Shown piece after piece: positions 17,137-25,052 of a stretch of DNA of 33,927 nucleotides. The position numbers and the translations under genes were made by a program. Numbering within the stretch: the stretch's first letter is position 1; the number at the start of each line of letters is the position of its first letter. The notes below the pieces were generated by a model. The model worked only from the letters and a program-made list of their open reading frames with translations, made no database searches and was not told the origin of the DNA. The stretch is from Silicimonas sp. (GTDB lineage: Bacteria; Pseudomonadota; Alphaproteobacteria; Rhodobacterales; Rhodobacteraceae). The stretch lies in assembly GCA_022824315.1 (NCBI GenBank), contig JAJEAC010000159.1, forward strand, positions 1 through 33,927. Reading direction: 5' to 3'.

Positions 17137-18081
17137 ATGTGTGGAATCGCGGGAAGGATCCTGGACGCACCCGGTAAGGTAGGTGCGGACCTGGTGGACC
17201 TGATGGATGCGCAAGAACACCGCGGCGCTGACAGCACCGGATTTGCGGTCTATGGATTGCCTCGGGAAACCGGATGCGTCCTGCGCGGCATGGGGTTCGA
17301 CAAGTCCAGGCAGGATGCCGACATTGACGTCTTCGAGTCCATTCTGCGTGAGCACGGCAGCGGCTTTCTCTCCGACCCGAACATCGTTACGGACCAAAAC
17401 CGTCATTATTGCATTCGGATGGAAATCTCCGATCCATCGAACTTGGAGGCATGGGTCTCGGACTCCGACGAGCTAGCAGGCCGCATTGAGGTGCAGTCCT
17501 GCGGTCGCAGCCTTGAGATCATCAAGGATATCGGCGGTTCCGAGGCCGTGGCGGAAAAACATGGCGTGCGCGATCTGATTGGAACGCACGGCCTTGGACA
17601 TGCCCGGCTGGCCACGGAGAGTTCTGTACTGCCCAACGCCTCACACCCGTTCTGGGCGCGTCCGTTTTTGGACGTGGCGATCGTGCATAATGGTCAAATC
17701 ACCGACTACTTCACGTGGCGCGATAAGCTAAGACGGATGGGTTATCGCTTCATGACGGAAAACGACAGCGAGTTGATTGCCGTCTGGGCCAGCGATCAGA
17801 TGAAGGCGGGCCTGACGATGGAGCAGGCCCTGAAGAAATCGATCGCGTCCTTCGATGGCGTATTCACTTACATGATCGCAACGCCGGACGGGATCGGATT
17901 TGCGAAGGACAGGTTCGCCATGAAGCCTCTGGTGGTTGTCAACCGCAACGGTGACTTGGCCGCGGCGACCGAGGAACAGGCCGTGCGTCGGGTGATGGCC
18001 GGGGAATGCGACGTGATTAATTTCGATGGCCCTTCGCTGACCGGCACCTGGGGTGTGGGAAATCGGAGCTTGGCTGCATGA
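17137..18081 (+). CDS. mgsA: Class II glutamine amidotransferase, N-methylglutamate synthase subunit A-like
   Basis: The protein (314 residues) starts MCGIAGRILDAPGK with the catalytic Cys at position 2, as in PurF/GltB-type amidotransferases. It continues with QEHRGADSTGFAVYG, GTHGLGHARLATES and DVAIVHNGQITDY, the Arg, Asn and Gly residues that bind glutamine. It is the free-standing equivalent of the amidotransferase domain of glutamate synthase. Its place before GXGXG and FMN-domain genes matches the mgsABC set of the N-methylglutamate pathway, in which these proteins act with a gamma-glutamylmethylamide synthetase. AATAGGGAG precedes the ATG. It overlaps the next gene by four bases (ATGA). 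In this family it would split a gamma-glutamyl amide or glutamine; which amide is used here is unknown. A GOGAT role is less likely as no GltD is present. Confidence 0.82.
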   Translation: MCGIAGRILDAPGKVGADLVDLMDAQEHRGADSTGFAVYGLPRETGCVLRGMGFDKSRQDADIDVFESILREHGSGFLSDPNIVTDQNRHYCIRMEISDPSNLEAWVSDSDELAGRIEVQSCGRSLEIIKDIGGSEAVAEKHGVRDLIGTHGLGHARLATESSVLPNASHPFWARPFLDVAIVHNGQITDYFTWRDKLRRMGYRFMTENDSELIAVWASDQMKAGLTMEQALKKSIASFDGVFTYMIATPDGIGFAKDRFAMKPLVVVNRNGDLAAATEEQAVRRVMAGECDVINFDGPSLTGTWGVGNRSLAA

Positions 18082-18791
18082 ATGAAGTGTCGGGAAAGAT
18101 GGACGAAATCGTCATCGAAGTTGGCAAGCGGCATATTCGTGACGTGAGTCAGGACATCATGGCGGCTTGCGCGACGGGTCGGCCGATCCGGGTGATCGAC
18201 ACCCTTTCGCGGCACAATTTGGGTGTTGGCCTGCCGGACAATGTGGATATCACTTTCGAAGGGTCTGTCGGATATTACTGCGGCGGCCTGAACACCGGTG
18301 CCAACATAACCGTAGAACGGAATTGCGGCTGGGCCGTGGGTGAGGGCATGGCCAAGGGTCATGTCACCGTCGGTGGCTATGCCGGCATGTCCTGCGGTGC
18401 CGCGATGATTGGCGGAACGGTCCACGTCAAAGGCGATGCAGGACCACGTGTTGGGGTTGCCATGAAGGGCGGCAATATCGTGGTTGAGGGAAAGATCGGC
18501 TATCAGTCCGGCTTCATGGCGCATTCCGGACGGATCATCGCCTTGGGCGGGGCTGGTGAATCCTGCGCCGACGCCCTTTGGCAAGGTGAGGTATGGGTCG
18601 CGGGTGAGATCGACGGCCTGGGCGTGGATGTCGACGTCCTCGATCCGACCGCCGAGGAAGTTGCCGAAGTTGACGCGATCCTCGACCCGCTCGGGCTAGT
18701 CGACAGCTCACGAAACTGGCGTAAAATGGTTTCGGGCCAGCGCCTTTGGTATTTTGAAAGCCGGGATGCAAGCGCATGGCTCATGATCTGA
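18078..18791 (+). CDS. mgsB: GXGXG-domain protein, N-methylglutamate synthase subunit B-like
   Basis: The 237-residue product is a right-handed beta-helix of the type that ends glutamate synthase large subunits. Glycine-rich turns recur, for example GSVGYYCGGLNTGANITVE, GWAVGEGMAKGHVTVGGYAG and KGDAGPRVGVAMKGGNIVVE. As a separate protein it corresponds to MgsB (or FwdC/GXGXG proteins). It has no catalytic residues of its own and serves as a scaffold linking the amidotransferase and FMN subunits. The start overlaps the previous stop by 4 bases and its end overlaps the next gene by 16, so the three are translated together. The C-terminal 50 residues (VDVDVLDPTAEEVAEVDAIL onward) form the extension typical of the free-standing form. 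Confidence 0.82.
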   Translation: MNEVSGKMDEIVIEVGKRHIRDVSQDIMAACATGRPIRVIDTLSRHNLGVGLPDNVDITFEGSVGYYCGGLNTGANITVERNCGWAVGEGMAKGHVTVGGYAGMSCGAAMIGGTVHVKGDAGPRVGVAMKGGNIVVEGKIGYQSGFMAHSGRIIALGGAGESCADALWQGEVWVAGEIDGLGVDVDVLDPTAEEVAEVDAILDPLGLVDSSRNWRKMVSGQRLWYFESRDASAWLMI

Positions 18792-20200
18792 ACGAACCTT
18801 ATGAATATCCTTTCGATGTTGCCTCGGAGGAAGAGATACGGTTCCGGGATGCGGGAGCTTTCGAGGGTCGACCTGCCGGGGTTCCGTCTTCATATGATGA
18901 AGGCGGCTCAACGCGCTGGACACCCGAGGCAATTTCCGAGGTTCACGCATTGGCCCAGCTCGGTCGCTATCAGGTTCGCGGCTACAACACCTTCAACAAG
19001 CGCTTGCCGACGTTCGACGACTTAACATTCGTCCCGGCAACAATGACACGCCTGCCGCTGGAAGGCTATCGAGAGAGTTGCGATACGACGACCGTTCTGG
19101 GTGGAGGTCGTGGCTTGGTAGAACGTCCGTTGGAGTTGAAGATCCCAATCTATATCGCCTCGATGTCGTTCGGCGCGCTGTCCGCTTCCGCCAAGGCATC
19201 TCTGGGTTATGGCGCTTCGAAAGTGGGCACCATGACCTGCACGGGTGAAGGCGGCATGCTGGAGGAGGAACGCGAAGCCTCCCAGCGCCTGCTCTATCAG
19301 ATGTCGCCTGCGCGGTATGGCGTGGATCTTGACCACCTGCGCCGCGCCGATGCGCTGGAGGTCGTGGTCGGACAGGGGGCGAAACCGGGGACCGGAGGCC
19401 TGCTGCTTGGCATGAAGGTCAGCCCGCGCGTCAGCGTGATGCGGACATTGCCCGAAGGTGTGGATCAGCGATCCACGATCCGCCATCCTGACTTCCTTGG
19501 GGCCGACGATCTGGCCGTCAAGATTGAGGAACTGCGGATCGCGACCAACTACATGGTGCCGATTTTCATCAAGATGGGCGCGACGAGGCCCAGGTTCGAT
19601 GTCGCGATTGCAGCCAAGGCAGGCGCGGATGTCGTGGTCGTGGACGGATCCGAAGGTGGTACGGGTGCATCGCCGGAACTGTTGCTGAACCACACGGGCA
19701 TTCCAACGATGAGCGCCATTCGCGCTGCGCGCGAGGCATTGGATGATTGCGGCATGAACGGCAAGGTTTCCCTTGTGGCTTCCGGCGGTATCCGCTCAGG
19801 CGTGGATGCCGCCAAATGCCTGGCCTTGGGGGCTGATGCTGTCATGATCGGCAATGCGGCGATGGTTGCACTGGGGTGCAACAGCCCACGTTACATCGAG
19901 GACTACAGGGCCTTGGGAACTTCCCCCGGCGCATGCCACCATTGCCATACGGGCCGGTGCCCGGTGGGTGTCGCGACGCAGGATCCGGATCTTGAGGCAA
20001 GAATGAATCCAAGAGCCGGTGCCGAGCGTATCGCCCGCTTTCTGACAGCTATGACCATGGAAGTCACCGCCCTGGCCAAGGCTTGCGGCAAATCATCTGT
20101 TCATAACCTGGAAACCGAAGACCTTCGGGCGCTTAGTTTCGAGGCTTCGGCCTTTACCGGCATCAAGATGTCGGGCATCGACAGGGCTTACGACTGGTGA
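18776..20200 (+). CDS. mgsC: FMN-binding glutamate-synthase-type enzyme, N-methylglutamate synthase subunit C-like
   Basis: The 474-residue product carries the FMN TIM-barrel domain of glutamate synthase: IYIASMSFGALSASAKASLG, GTMTCTGEGGMLEEE, GQGAKPGTGGLLLGMKV, VVVDGSEGGTGASPELLLNH and ASGGIRSGVDAAKCLALGAD. Cys-387, Cys-390 and Cys-395 (ACHHCHTGRCPVG) would bind the iron-sulfur cluster as in GltB. In methylotrophs MgsC forms N-methylglutamate with MgsA and MgsB. The accompanying synthetase and flavoenzyme genes share the same operator, which supports an N-alkylglutamate role. No gltD-like reductase is nearby. A general glutamate synthase function cannot be excluded by sequence alone. No terminator was recognised after the stop. 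Confidence 0.84.
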   Translation: MAHDLNEPYEYPFDVASEEEIRFRDAGAFEGRPAGVPSSYDEGGSTRWTPEAISEVHALAQLGRYQVRGYNTFNKRLPTFDDLTFVPATMTRLPLEGYRESCDTTTVLGGGRGLVERPLELKIPIYIASMSFGALSASAKASLGYGASKVGTMTCTGEGGMLEEEREASQRLLYQMSPARYGVDLDHLRRADALEVVVGQGAKPGTGGLLLGMKVSPRVSVMRTLPEGVDQRSTIRHPDFLGADDLAVKIEELRIATNYMVPIFIKMGATRPRFDVAIAAKAGADVVVVDGSEGGTGASPELLLNHTGIPTMSAIRAAREALDDCGMNGKVSLVASGGIRSGVDAAKCLALGADAVMIGNAAMVALGCNSPRYIEDYRALGTSPGACHHCHTGRCPVGVATQDPDLEARMNPRAGAERIARFLTAMTMEVTALAKACGKSSVHNLETEDLRALSFEASAFTGIKMSGIDRAYDW

Positions 20201-20703
20201 GGACGGCGCTTGAACCGGCCAGTCACCCGTTGCCCTTCATGGAGGCGCGCGCGCGGCGGTTCATGTCGATCCCGCCCGCCAGCGCTACGAGCAGCAATCA
20301 GGCGTGGAGCGGGTGGACGGCGCGTTGACGGAGTCGCATGGCGGTCGCCATGTGCGCGTCCGGGGACCGACCCAGGTTTTCAGCACTTGAAGTTCGCCAG
20401 ATCGGCCCTGACGGTCTGACGGTCGGCCGGCGTCTCCGTACCTGCCTTGCAGGGGACGCCGCTCTCCCATTCGCGGCTTCCGCCGATTCGCGGCGATCCG
20501 GCGGAAGCCGGTGTCGGCGCCGCCGGAACGGATGGGCCACGGCATTTCCCTTGAAATCCGGCGAACGCCGACAACATCTGATTCGGGTGAATTTGTCACA
20601 TGCGGGATCTCGCTCAGAGCTTTGCAAGAGGCTCTGCAGGCACGCAGTCCGGCTTGGCAGGGGACGAATTGAACGCAGGGACATACCAGGCGGTTTCGAG
20701 CGG
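20201..20703. other. 503-bp gap between convergent mgsC-like and flavoenzyme genes
   Basis: No real gene was recognised. Frames on both strands give Arg/Ser-rich translations without family pattern. The only structure seen is an 11-bp perfect inverted repeat at 20475-20509, listed separately. The gap is unusually long for an otherwise compact island, which may mean lost or inserted DNA. Confidence 0.5.
20475..20509. repeat. Perfect 11-bp inverted repeat with 13-base loop
   Basis: GGCTTCCGCCG (20475-20485) is followed after 13 bases by its exact reverse complement CGGCGGAAGCC (20499-20509). A hairpin with 9 G/C pairs of 11 would form. It lies between two convergent genes but is not followed by a T-run, and it is about 275 bp from the nearest stop, so it could be a REP-like element or the fold of a mobile-element end rather than a terminator. 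Confidence 0.55.
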
Positions 20704-21843
20704 CTATCGCCCGCTTGGGCTTTCTCTTGGACCGAGCTTTTTGCGCCCGGTGATCCTGAACCGGTCGGCAGTTCCAAAGTCCTTCATCCCGACTCCGGCG
20801 GTGAATTCCGCAAAGACCGGAGCATGCTTGAACAGATGCCCCGAGCATCCACCGGCGAACAGAACATTTTCATGCTCGGGGTGCCAGTCGACAATGAAAT
20901 GCGTGTCTGGTGTCAGGATGATCTGGTTGAACTTGGAATCCACAACCCTTTGCCCTTCGAGACCTGGCAGTCGGTGTCGAATGTAGCTGCGTGTCCGGCC
21001 CAGTGTTTCCTGGCGGATCAGCCTTTCGTCATTGTCCAGATCAATCCTGTCTGGGATCACCACGGCGGCTTTCACGCCCGAGCCCTCTGACGAAGGCAAC
21101 CCGAACGACCCCTGACCATGATCGATCCAGCAGGGCATCCGGCTCATGTCAAAATCCTCTGACCCGTCAGGCGTCGACGTATAAAGTACATTGACGCCTA
21201 CCACCGTCGAGATTGGCTTGATGGTTCTGGGAAACATGTCTGCCATCCAGGGGCCTGTCGCGATGACGATCAGGTCGGCTTCCAGCGGCTTGCCGTCCAG
21301 CATCGGTTGCTCCGATCCATCCGTTGTCACGCGACCGCGGTGCACCGTTCCGCCCGCTCGGCGAAACAGTTCCAGTCCGGTCAGAATGCAGCGGTGCGCC
21401 ATCAGCATCCCGGCTTCGGGTTCGAACAAGGCGTATTCGATGTCAGGGACCCGGAACTGCGGAAACCGCGATTCGATGTCCTGCCGACCGAACTTGTCAT
21501 ACGGCACGCCGACCCGGTCAAAGGTTACGGCTGTTGCATCTTCCCAGTCGCAATGTCCACCCGTTGCCAGAATCAGTGCGCCGCATTCGTACATCAGGTT
21601 CTGTCCGCTTTCTGCCTGCATCTCCAGCCAGCGCAGACGGCTTTCCCGTGCCCACCGCGTATAGAACTCGTCCCTTCCTGAAATGGCGCGGATCACCCGG
21701 TTGTAATCCGTTGAAGATGCGCGGGAATGTCCTGGTTCCCAGCGATCCGTCAAGGTCACCGCCTCGCCACGCCTTTGCAGCGCCAGCGCCGTCATCACGC
21801 CGACGATGCCACCTCCGACAACAATGACCGAGCTTTGGGACAT
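20704..21843 (-). CDS. Sarcosine-oxidase-like FAD enzyme (DAO superfamily), predicted N-alkyl-amino-acid oxidoreductase
   Basis: The 379-residue protein has the N-terminal FAD motif VIVVGGGIVGVMTALALQRR and the flavin loop GHSRASSTDYNRVIRAI. Its C-terminal block TPDTHFIVDWHPEHENVLFA plus GGCSGHLFKHAP closely follows monomeric sarcosine oxidase. Lys-258 in SGVKAAVV fits the oxygen-activating lysine of that family. The residue equivalent to the flavin-linked Cys of sarcosine oxidase appears to be Asn-306, so FAD is probably not covalently held. It is divergent from the glutamine-synthetase-like gene and shares its operator. In place of the four-subunit N-methylglutamate dehydrogenase (not present here), it is the best candidate to oxidise an N-alkylglutamate to an aldehyde and glutamate; this is inference. 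Family members use oxygen or a quinone as acceptor. Confidence 0.86.
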   Translation of the reverse strand: MSQSSVIVVGGGIVGVMTALALQRRGEAVTLTDRWEPGHSRASSTDYNRVIRAISGRDEFYTRWARESRLRWLEMQAESGQNLMYECGALILATGGHCDWEDATAVTFDRVGVPYDKFGRQDIESRFPQFRVPDIEYALFEPEAGMLMAHRCILTGLELFRRAGGTVHRGRVTTDGSEQPMLDGKPLEADLIVIATGPWMADMFPRTIKPISTVVGVNVLYTSTPDGSEDFDMSRMPCWIDHGQGSFGLPSSEGSGVKAAVVIPDRIDLDNDERLIRQETLGRTRSYIRHRLPGLEGQRVVDSKFNQIILTPDTHFIVDWHPEHENVLFAGGCSGHLFKHAPVFAEFTAGVGMKDFGTADRFRITGRKKLGPRESPSGR

Positions 21844-21864
21844 TGTGCAGATTCTCCTTGTTTC

Positions 21865-21914
21865 TTGATTGGCTCATGAATACTGTATACAGAATACAGC
21901 AACATTAAAGCCAA
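21865..21914. promoter_or_regulatory. Divergent promoters sharing one operator (flavoenzyme / BMC operon)
   Basis: Positions 21883-21899 read CTGTATACAGAATACAG, 16 of 17 identical to the mgsA operator. Plus-strand promoter: TTGATT (21865-21870), 17-base spacer, TACAGA (21888-21893). Minus-strand promoter: TTGGCT (21914-21909), 17-base spacer, TGTATA (21891-21886). Both -10 boxes lie in the same palindrome, so one bound repressor could shut both the flavoenzyme gene and the BMC operon. Confidence 0.7.
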
Positions 21915-21936
21915 AACACACAGGGAGCGCGCATCA

Positions 21937-23229
21937 ATGAATTCAGGGTTTGATCTGCCCGAGGGCACGCACACCGTAATACTAGGTGTCGGCGATCTCA
22001 ACGGCATCATGCGCGGCAAGCGCATTCAGGCCGGCCATTGGGATCATGTTTGCGAAAGCGGCAATGCGCTGTCGACTGCATTGATGGCCATCGACATGAC
22101 ATGCGACGTCTGGGACACACCCTATGTCAATTTCGACAACGGCTATCCTGACATGCACGTTTTCCCCATGACCCGGCCCGTCGCCGTTCCATGGGAGCCA
22201 GGCATAGCTGTGTGTTTTGGCCGTGCAGAAGGCATGGACCGCAAACCGGTCCCCATTGATCCGCGCCAGGCGCTGGTGCGGCAGGTGGAAAGGTCACGGC
22301 GCATGGGGTTCGAGGTCAATGTCGGCACCGAGCTTGAATTCTATCTTCTGGATCCCGAAACCGGCCAACCGCGCGACAGCGGGATTCAGGTCTACGGCCT
22401 GGGACGTGCCGCGCGGATGGATCACATCGTCGGGCCGATCCGCCGGCAGATCAATGAATGCGGAATACCGATCGAACAGTCCAACCCCGAATATGCACCG
22501 GGCCAGGTCGAAGTGAACATCCGGTACGGCGAAGCTCTGGAATCCGCAGACCGCGTTGTTTTGTTCAAGTCGCTGATCCGCCAGCTGGGGATCGCGCATG
22601 GGTACTTGGCAACCTTTATGCCGAAGCCGTTCTTTGGGCAGGCCGGCAGCGGGTTCCATACGCATTATTCGCTTTGGAAGGACGGCAGGAACGCCTTTGC
22701 CGATGCAGGCAAGATTAGCGAGGTCGCACATTCCTTTATCGCCGGACTGCAGCAGCGCATGCGTGAGGCGTCGATCTGCTGCAGCGGTACGGTCAACGGC
22801 TATCGGCGCCGACAGCCCTATTCCTTCTGTCCGATCAACACGAGCTGGGGCCATGACAATCGCACCGTCGGGATCCGAGTGATCGAAGGGCCTGACAGTG
22901 CAGTTCGCGTGGAAAAGCGCGACGCTGGTGCAGATGCCAATCCCTATCTGCTTCTCGCGACCGAAATAGCGGCGGGGCTTGACGGGATCGAGCAGGGGCT
23001 GAGCCCTACTGACCCCACAACCGGCAACGCATACGAGGAGGGCGTGGGCGATCCCATACCTGCCGACCTGCGAACCGCCATTGAATTGGCGCGAGGATCA
23101 GATTGGCTGCGTGGCGTGCTGGGCGAGATGCAGTGGGAGCTGGTCCTGCAGCAGGCTGAACGCGAACTGGAGTTCTTTGGCCAGCAGGTCACTCAGGTCG
23201 AGCTGGACCGCTATCTGAGGACATTCTGA
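21937..23229 (+). CDS. Glutamine-synthetase-like gamma-glutamyl-amine ligase (GmaS/PuuA/IpuC type)
   Basis: The 430-residue product carries all core glutamine synthetase features. TELEFYLL (131-138) and NPEYAPGQVEV (183-193) bind metal and glutamate, GSGFHTHYSL (237-246) binds ATP and metal, YRRRQPYSF followed by WGHDNRT (304-310) binds phosphate, and VEKRDAGADANPYLLLA (from 325) closes the active site. It lacks the regulatory C-terminus of GlnA, and the N-terminal domain (GVGDLNGIMRGKRI) is of the type seen in ligases that couple amines to the gamma-carboxylate of glutamate: methylamine (GmaS), isopropylamine (IpuC), putrescine (PuuA) or ethanolamine (GlnA4). The partner MgsABC-like proteins favour a GmaS-type role. 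The actual amine is unknown. It is the first gene of the BMC operon; its TGA overlaps the BMC-P ATG. Confidence 0.88.
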   Translation: MNSGFDLPEGTHTVILGVGDLNGIMRGKRIQAGHWDHVCESGNALSTALMAIDMTCDVWDTPYVNFDNGYPDMHVFPMTRPVAVPWEPGIAVCFGRAEGMDRKPVPIDPRQALVRQVERSRRMGFEVNVGTELEFYLLDPETGQPRDSGIQVYGLGRAARMDHIVGPIRRQINECGIPIEQSNPEYAPGQVEVNIRYGEALESADRVVLFKSLIRQLGIAHGYLATFMPKPFFGQAGSGFHTHYSLWKDGRNAFADAGKISEVAHSFIAGLQQRMREASICCSGTVNGYRRRQPYSFCPINTSWGHDNRTVGIRVIEGPDSAVRVEKRDAGADANPYLLLATEIAAGLDGIEQGLSPTDPTTGNAYEEGVGDPIPADLRTAIELARGSDWLRGVLGEMQWELVLQQAERELEFFGQQVTQVELDRYLRTF

Positions 23230-23495
23230 TGCATCTGGGCAAGGTCGCCGGAACCGTTACCGCAACCGCGAAAGACGCCAGGCTGGTCGGCTCAAAGCTG
23301 CATTTGACGGATCTGGTCGATGGCAATGGCGAGCTGCTCGAACCAGCGCGGGTTGCGGTCGACACCTGCGGCGCCGGGGTCGGGGACACGGTTCTGGTTG
23401 CAAGCGGATCGGCGGCAAGAATGGCTGCCGGGCTGTCTACGGCACCGGTCGACCTGGCGATCATCGCGGTGGTGGATCGGGTATCCGCGGCCTGA
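23229..23495 (+). CDS. Bacterial microcompartment vertex protein, BMC-P (EutN/CcmL family)
   Basis: This 88-residue protein begins [20 protein letters not shown] and continues with [20 protein letters not shown] and [20 protein letters not shown], ending in [15 protein letters not shown]. This is the complete EutN/CcmL pattern (G-x-V-x-G-x-V-x-A-T at the start, the V-D-x-x-G-A-G-x-G-D-x-V-L-V turn, and I-x-A-I/V-V-D at the end). Such proteins form pentamers that cap the twelve corners of a protein shell. Its start codon overlaps the ligase stop, which couples their translation. One BMC-P, one BMC-H and one BMC-T gene in the same operon supply a complete, minimal set of shell shapes. Confidence 0.95.
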   Translation: MHLGKVAGTVTATAKDARLVGSKLHLTDLVDGNGELLEPARVAVDTCGAGVGDTVLVASGSAARMAAGLSTAPVDLAIIAVVDRVSAA

Positions 23496-23535
23496 ACAAT
23501 GCATGGCAAACTTCTTTGTTTTGGAGGAACGAAAA

Positions 23536-23844
23536 ATGGCGAAACCAGTTGCGGGGCAGATGGCCCTGGGCATGATCGAAACGCGCGGACTTGTCGGTGC
23601 GATTGAGGCGGCGGACGCGATGGTCAAGGCGGCCAGCGTTGCGATTGTCGGCCAGTCGAAAGCCGGCGGCGGTCTGGTCACCACGCTCGTGCGGGGCGAG
23701 GTCGGCGCGGTCAAGGCGGCGACGGACGCGGGCGCGACAGCTGCCCACAAGGTGGGGGAGGTTGTCTCGGTACACGTGATTGCCCGTCCGCATGACGAGC
23801 TTGAGGCGACCATCGACCGGCTTGGTGCCAGCTTGATCGAATGA
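23536..23844 (+). CDS. Bacterial microcompartment hexameric shell protein, BMC-H
   Basis: The 102-residue protein reads [60 protein letters not shown] and [20 protein letters not shown], the full Pf00936 BMC domain. Hexamers tile the shell facets and their central pores pass metabolites. In PduA-type proteins the pore loop is K-I-G-S-G; here it is K-A-G-G-G, so the pore-lining Ser is replaced by Gly, which may widen or neutralise the pore. GGAGG lies 8 bases before the ATG at 23536; an in-frame ATG at 23500 would add 12 residues but has no ribosome-binding site. The gene follows BMC-P by about 40 bases. Confidence 0.96.
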   Translation: MAKPVAGQMALGMIETRGLVGAIEAADAMVKAASVAIVGQSKAGGGLVTTLVRGEVGAVKAATDAGATAAHKVGEVVSVHVIARPHDELEATIDRLGASLIE

Positions 23845-23867
23845 TCCGTTCCATCTGAGGAGCAGCC

Positions 23868-25052
23868 ATGTCAGCGGGATTCGAGGAATTCACGCGCGCA
23901 GCGGCCAGCGGCGCAACCCGGAGTGCACGCGAACCGGTCATGCTCGACCGAATTTCGGTTCTCGGCGGAGGGCCGGATGCGCGCCTGCTGGCCGTGCTTT
24001 GCCTTGTCGAAGGCGCTCAGGTCACATTGTTCTCTGCGTATGGGGCCGAGCTGTCATTGCTGGTTCAATCCTCGGGCATCGGCATCCAGGGCGATGGTCC
24101 GGTTGGCACGTATCAGGTTGACCGAGACGGGCCTTCGGTGCGCACCACTGCGGAACTGGATTCGGCAGTTCGGGATGCGCAGGTGATTTTTCTGACAGGT
24201 CCGATCCACAAGCAGCGGACGTATGCCATGGTGCTGGCCGATCATCTGATCGACGGGCAGATCCTGGTGCTGGCGCCGGGGCGGTCAATGGGCGCCGTGG
24301 AAGCAGCATGGCTCCTGCGCATTGGCGGCTGCGCTGCCGATGTCACGCTGGTCGAGATTCAGGGGCTGCCCTACTGGTTCCGGGTCGATGGTGCAGGCCT
24401 GGCGCTTTCGCGGGCGGCGCCGATGGCCGCAGCGACATTGCCGCGCAACCGATTGGATGTTCTCGAAGCCTTGTCGCGTTATCTTCCCAACGCGCAACCG
24501 ACGGAGTCCGTTTTGGTTTCTGGGTTCAATGACTTGTCGGCAGCAGTGGAGATTCCTGCATTGATCCTGGGTGGTGCCGGTTTGGGAACCGGCGGTCCGA
24601 ACGTTCCGATGGGCGGCGTGCCATTGGATGCAAACCAGACCTTCGCGTCGCTGATTGGTGCCGACCAGCGGGAAGTGATTCACGGCTTGGCAGAAGAGCG
24701 GCGATGCATTGCAGCAGCCTACGGCGTTCGCAACTTGCCGGAGGTCGAACCTTGGGTCGCAACATTTGTCGGGGCCGCGCGCGGGTCGGGCGCGCGCCCT
24801 ATCCCGGATCGGCAGGCCTCTCGCGCCTTGATGCGCGACGGTGTGCTGGGTTCGCTGGTGCCACTTGTCTCTGCCGGGGCCCTCGCCGGTCTTTCGGCGC
24901 CTCTGACGGAAAGCCTGATTGCCATGTCTGATCGGATTCTGGGCGCAGATGTTGCCGCAGCGGGCCGGCGCTTGGAAACCATCGGGATTTCGGCGGGTGA
25001 CGTCGACCAGGCACGCCGCATCTTTGACGCCATCGCCACCGGAACTTCGTGA
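23868..25052 (+). CDS. Opine-dehydrogenase-like NAD(P) enzyme in the BMC operon
   Basis: The 394-residue protein has an N-terminal Rossmann motif RISVLGGGPDARLLAVLCLV (GGGPDA at 33-38), then VIFLTGPIHKQRTYAMVLAD and LVLAPGRSMGAVEAAWLLR (136-146). This last block matches the (N/P)-G-R-x-x-G-A-x-E segment of octopine/nopaline dehydrogenases, and the all-helical C-terminal half fits the opine dehydrogenase domain. Opine dehydrogenases join an amino acid and a keto acid to an N-carboxyalkyl amino acid, or the reverse, using NAD(P)H. The first 23 residues (SAGFEEFTRAAASGATRSA) precede the Rossmann fold and could be a short helix for shell targeting; this is speculative. GAGGAGC lies just before the ATG, and the stop overlaps the aldehyde dehydrogenase start. 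Ketopantoate-reductase-like or G3PDH-like alternatives are weaker fits. Confidence 0.62.
   Translation: MSAGFEEFTRAAASGATRSAREPVMLDRISVLGGGPDARLLAVLCLVEGAQVTLFSAYGAELSLLVQSSGIGIQGDGPVGTYQVDRDGPSVRTTAELDSAVRDAQVIFLTGPIHKQRTYAMVLADHLIDGQILVLAPGRSMGAVEAAWLLRIGGCAADVTLVEIQGLPYWFRVDGAGLALSRAAPMAAATLPRNRLDVLEALSRYLPNAQPTESVLVSGFNDLSAAVEIPALILGGAGLGTGGPNVPMGGVPLDANQTFASLIGADQREVIHGLAEERRCIAAAYGVRNLPEVEPWVATFVGAARGSGARPIPDRQASRALMRDGVLGSLVPLVSAGALAGLSAPLTESLIAMSDRILGADVAAAGRRLETIGISAGDVDQARRIFDAIATGTS

Noticed and set aside
17137..20200. Reading the three-gene set as an ordinary split glutamate synthase (GOGAT)
   Set aside because: No GltD-type reductase is nearby, and the shared operator with a GmaS-like ligase, flavoenzyme and importer fits the N-methylglutamate synthase layout better. 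It is not fully excluded.
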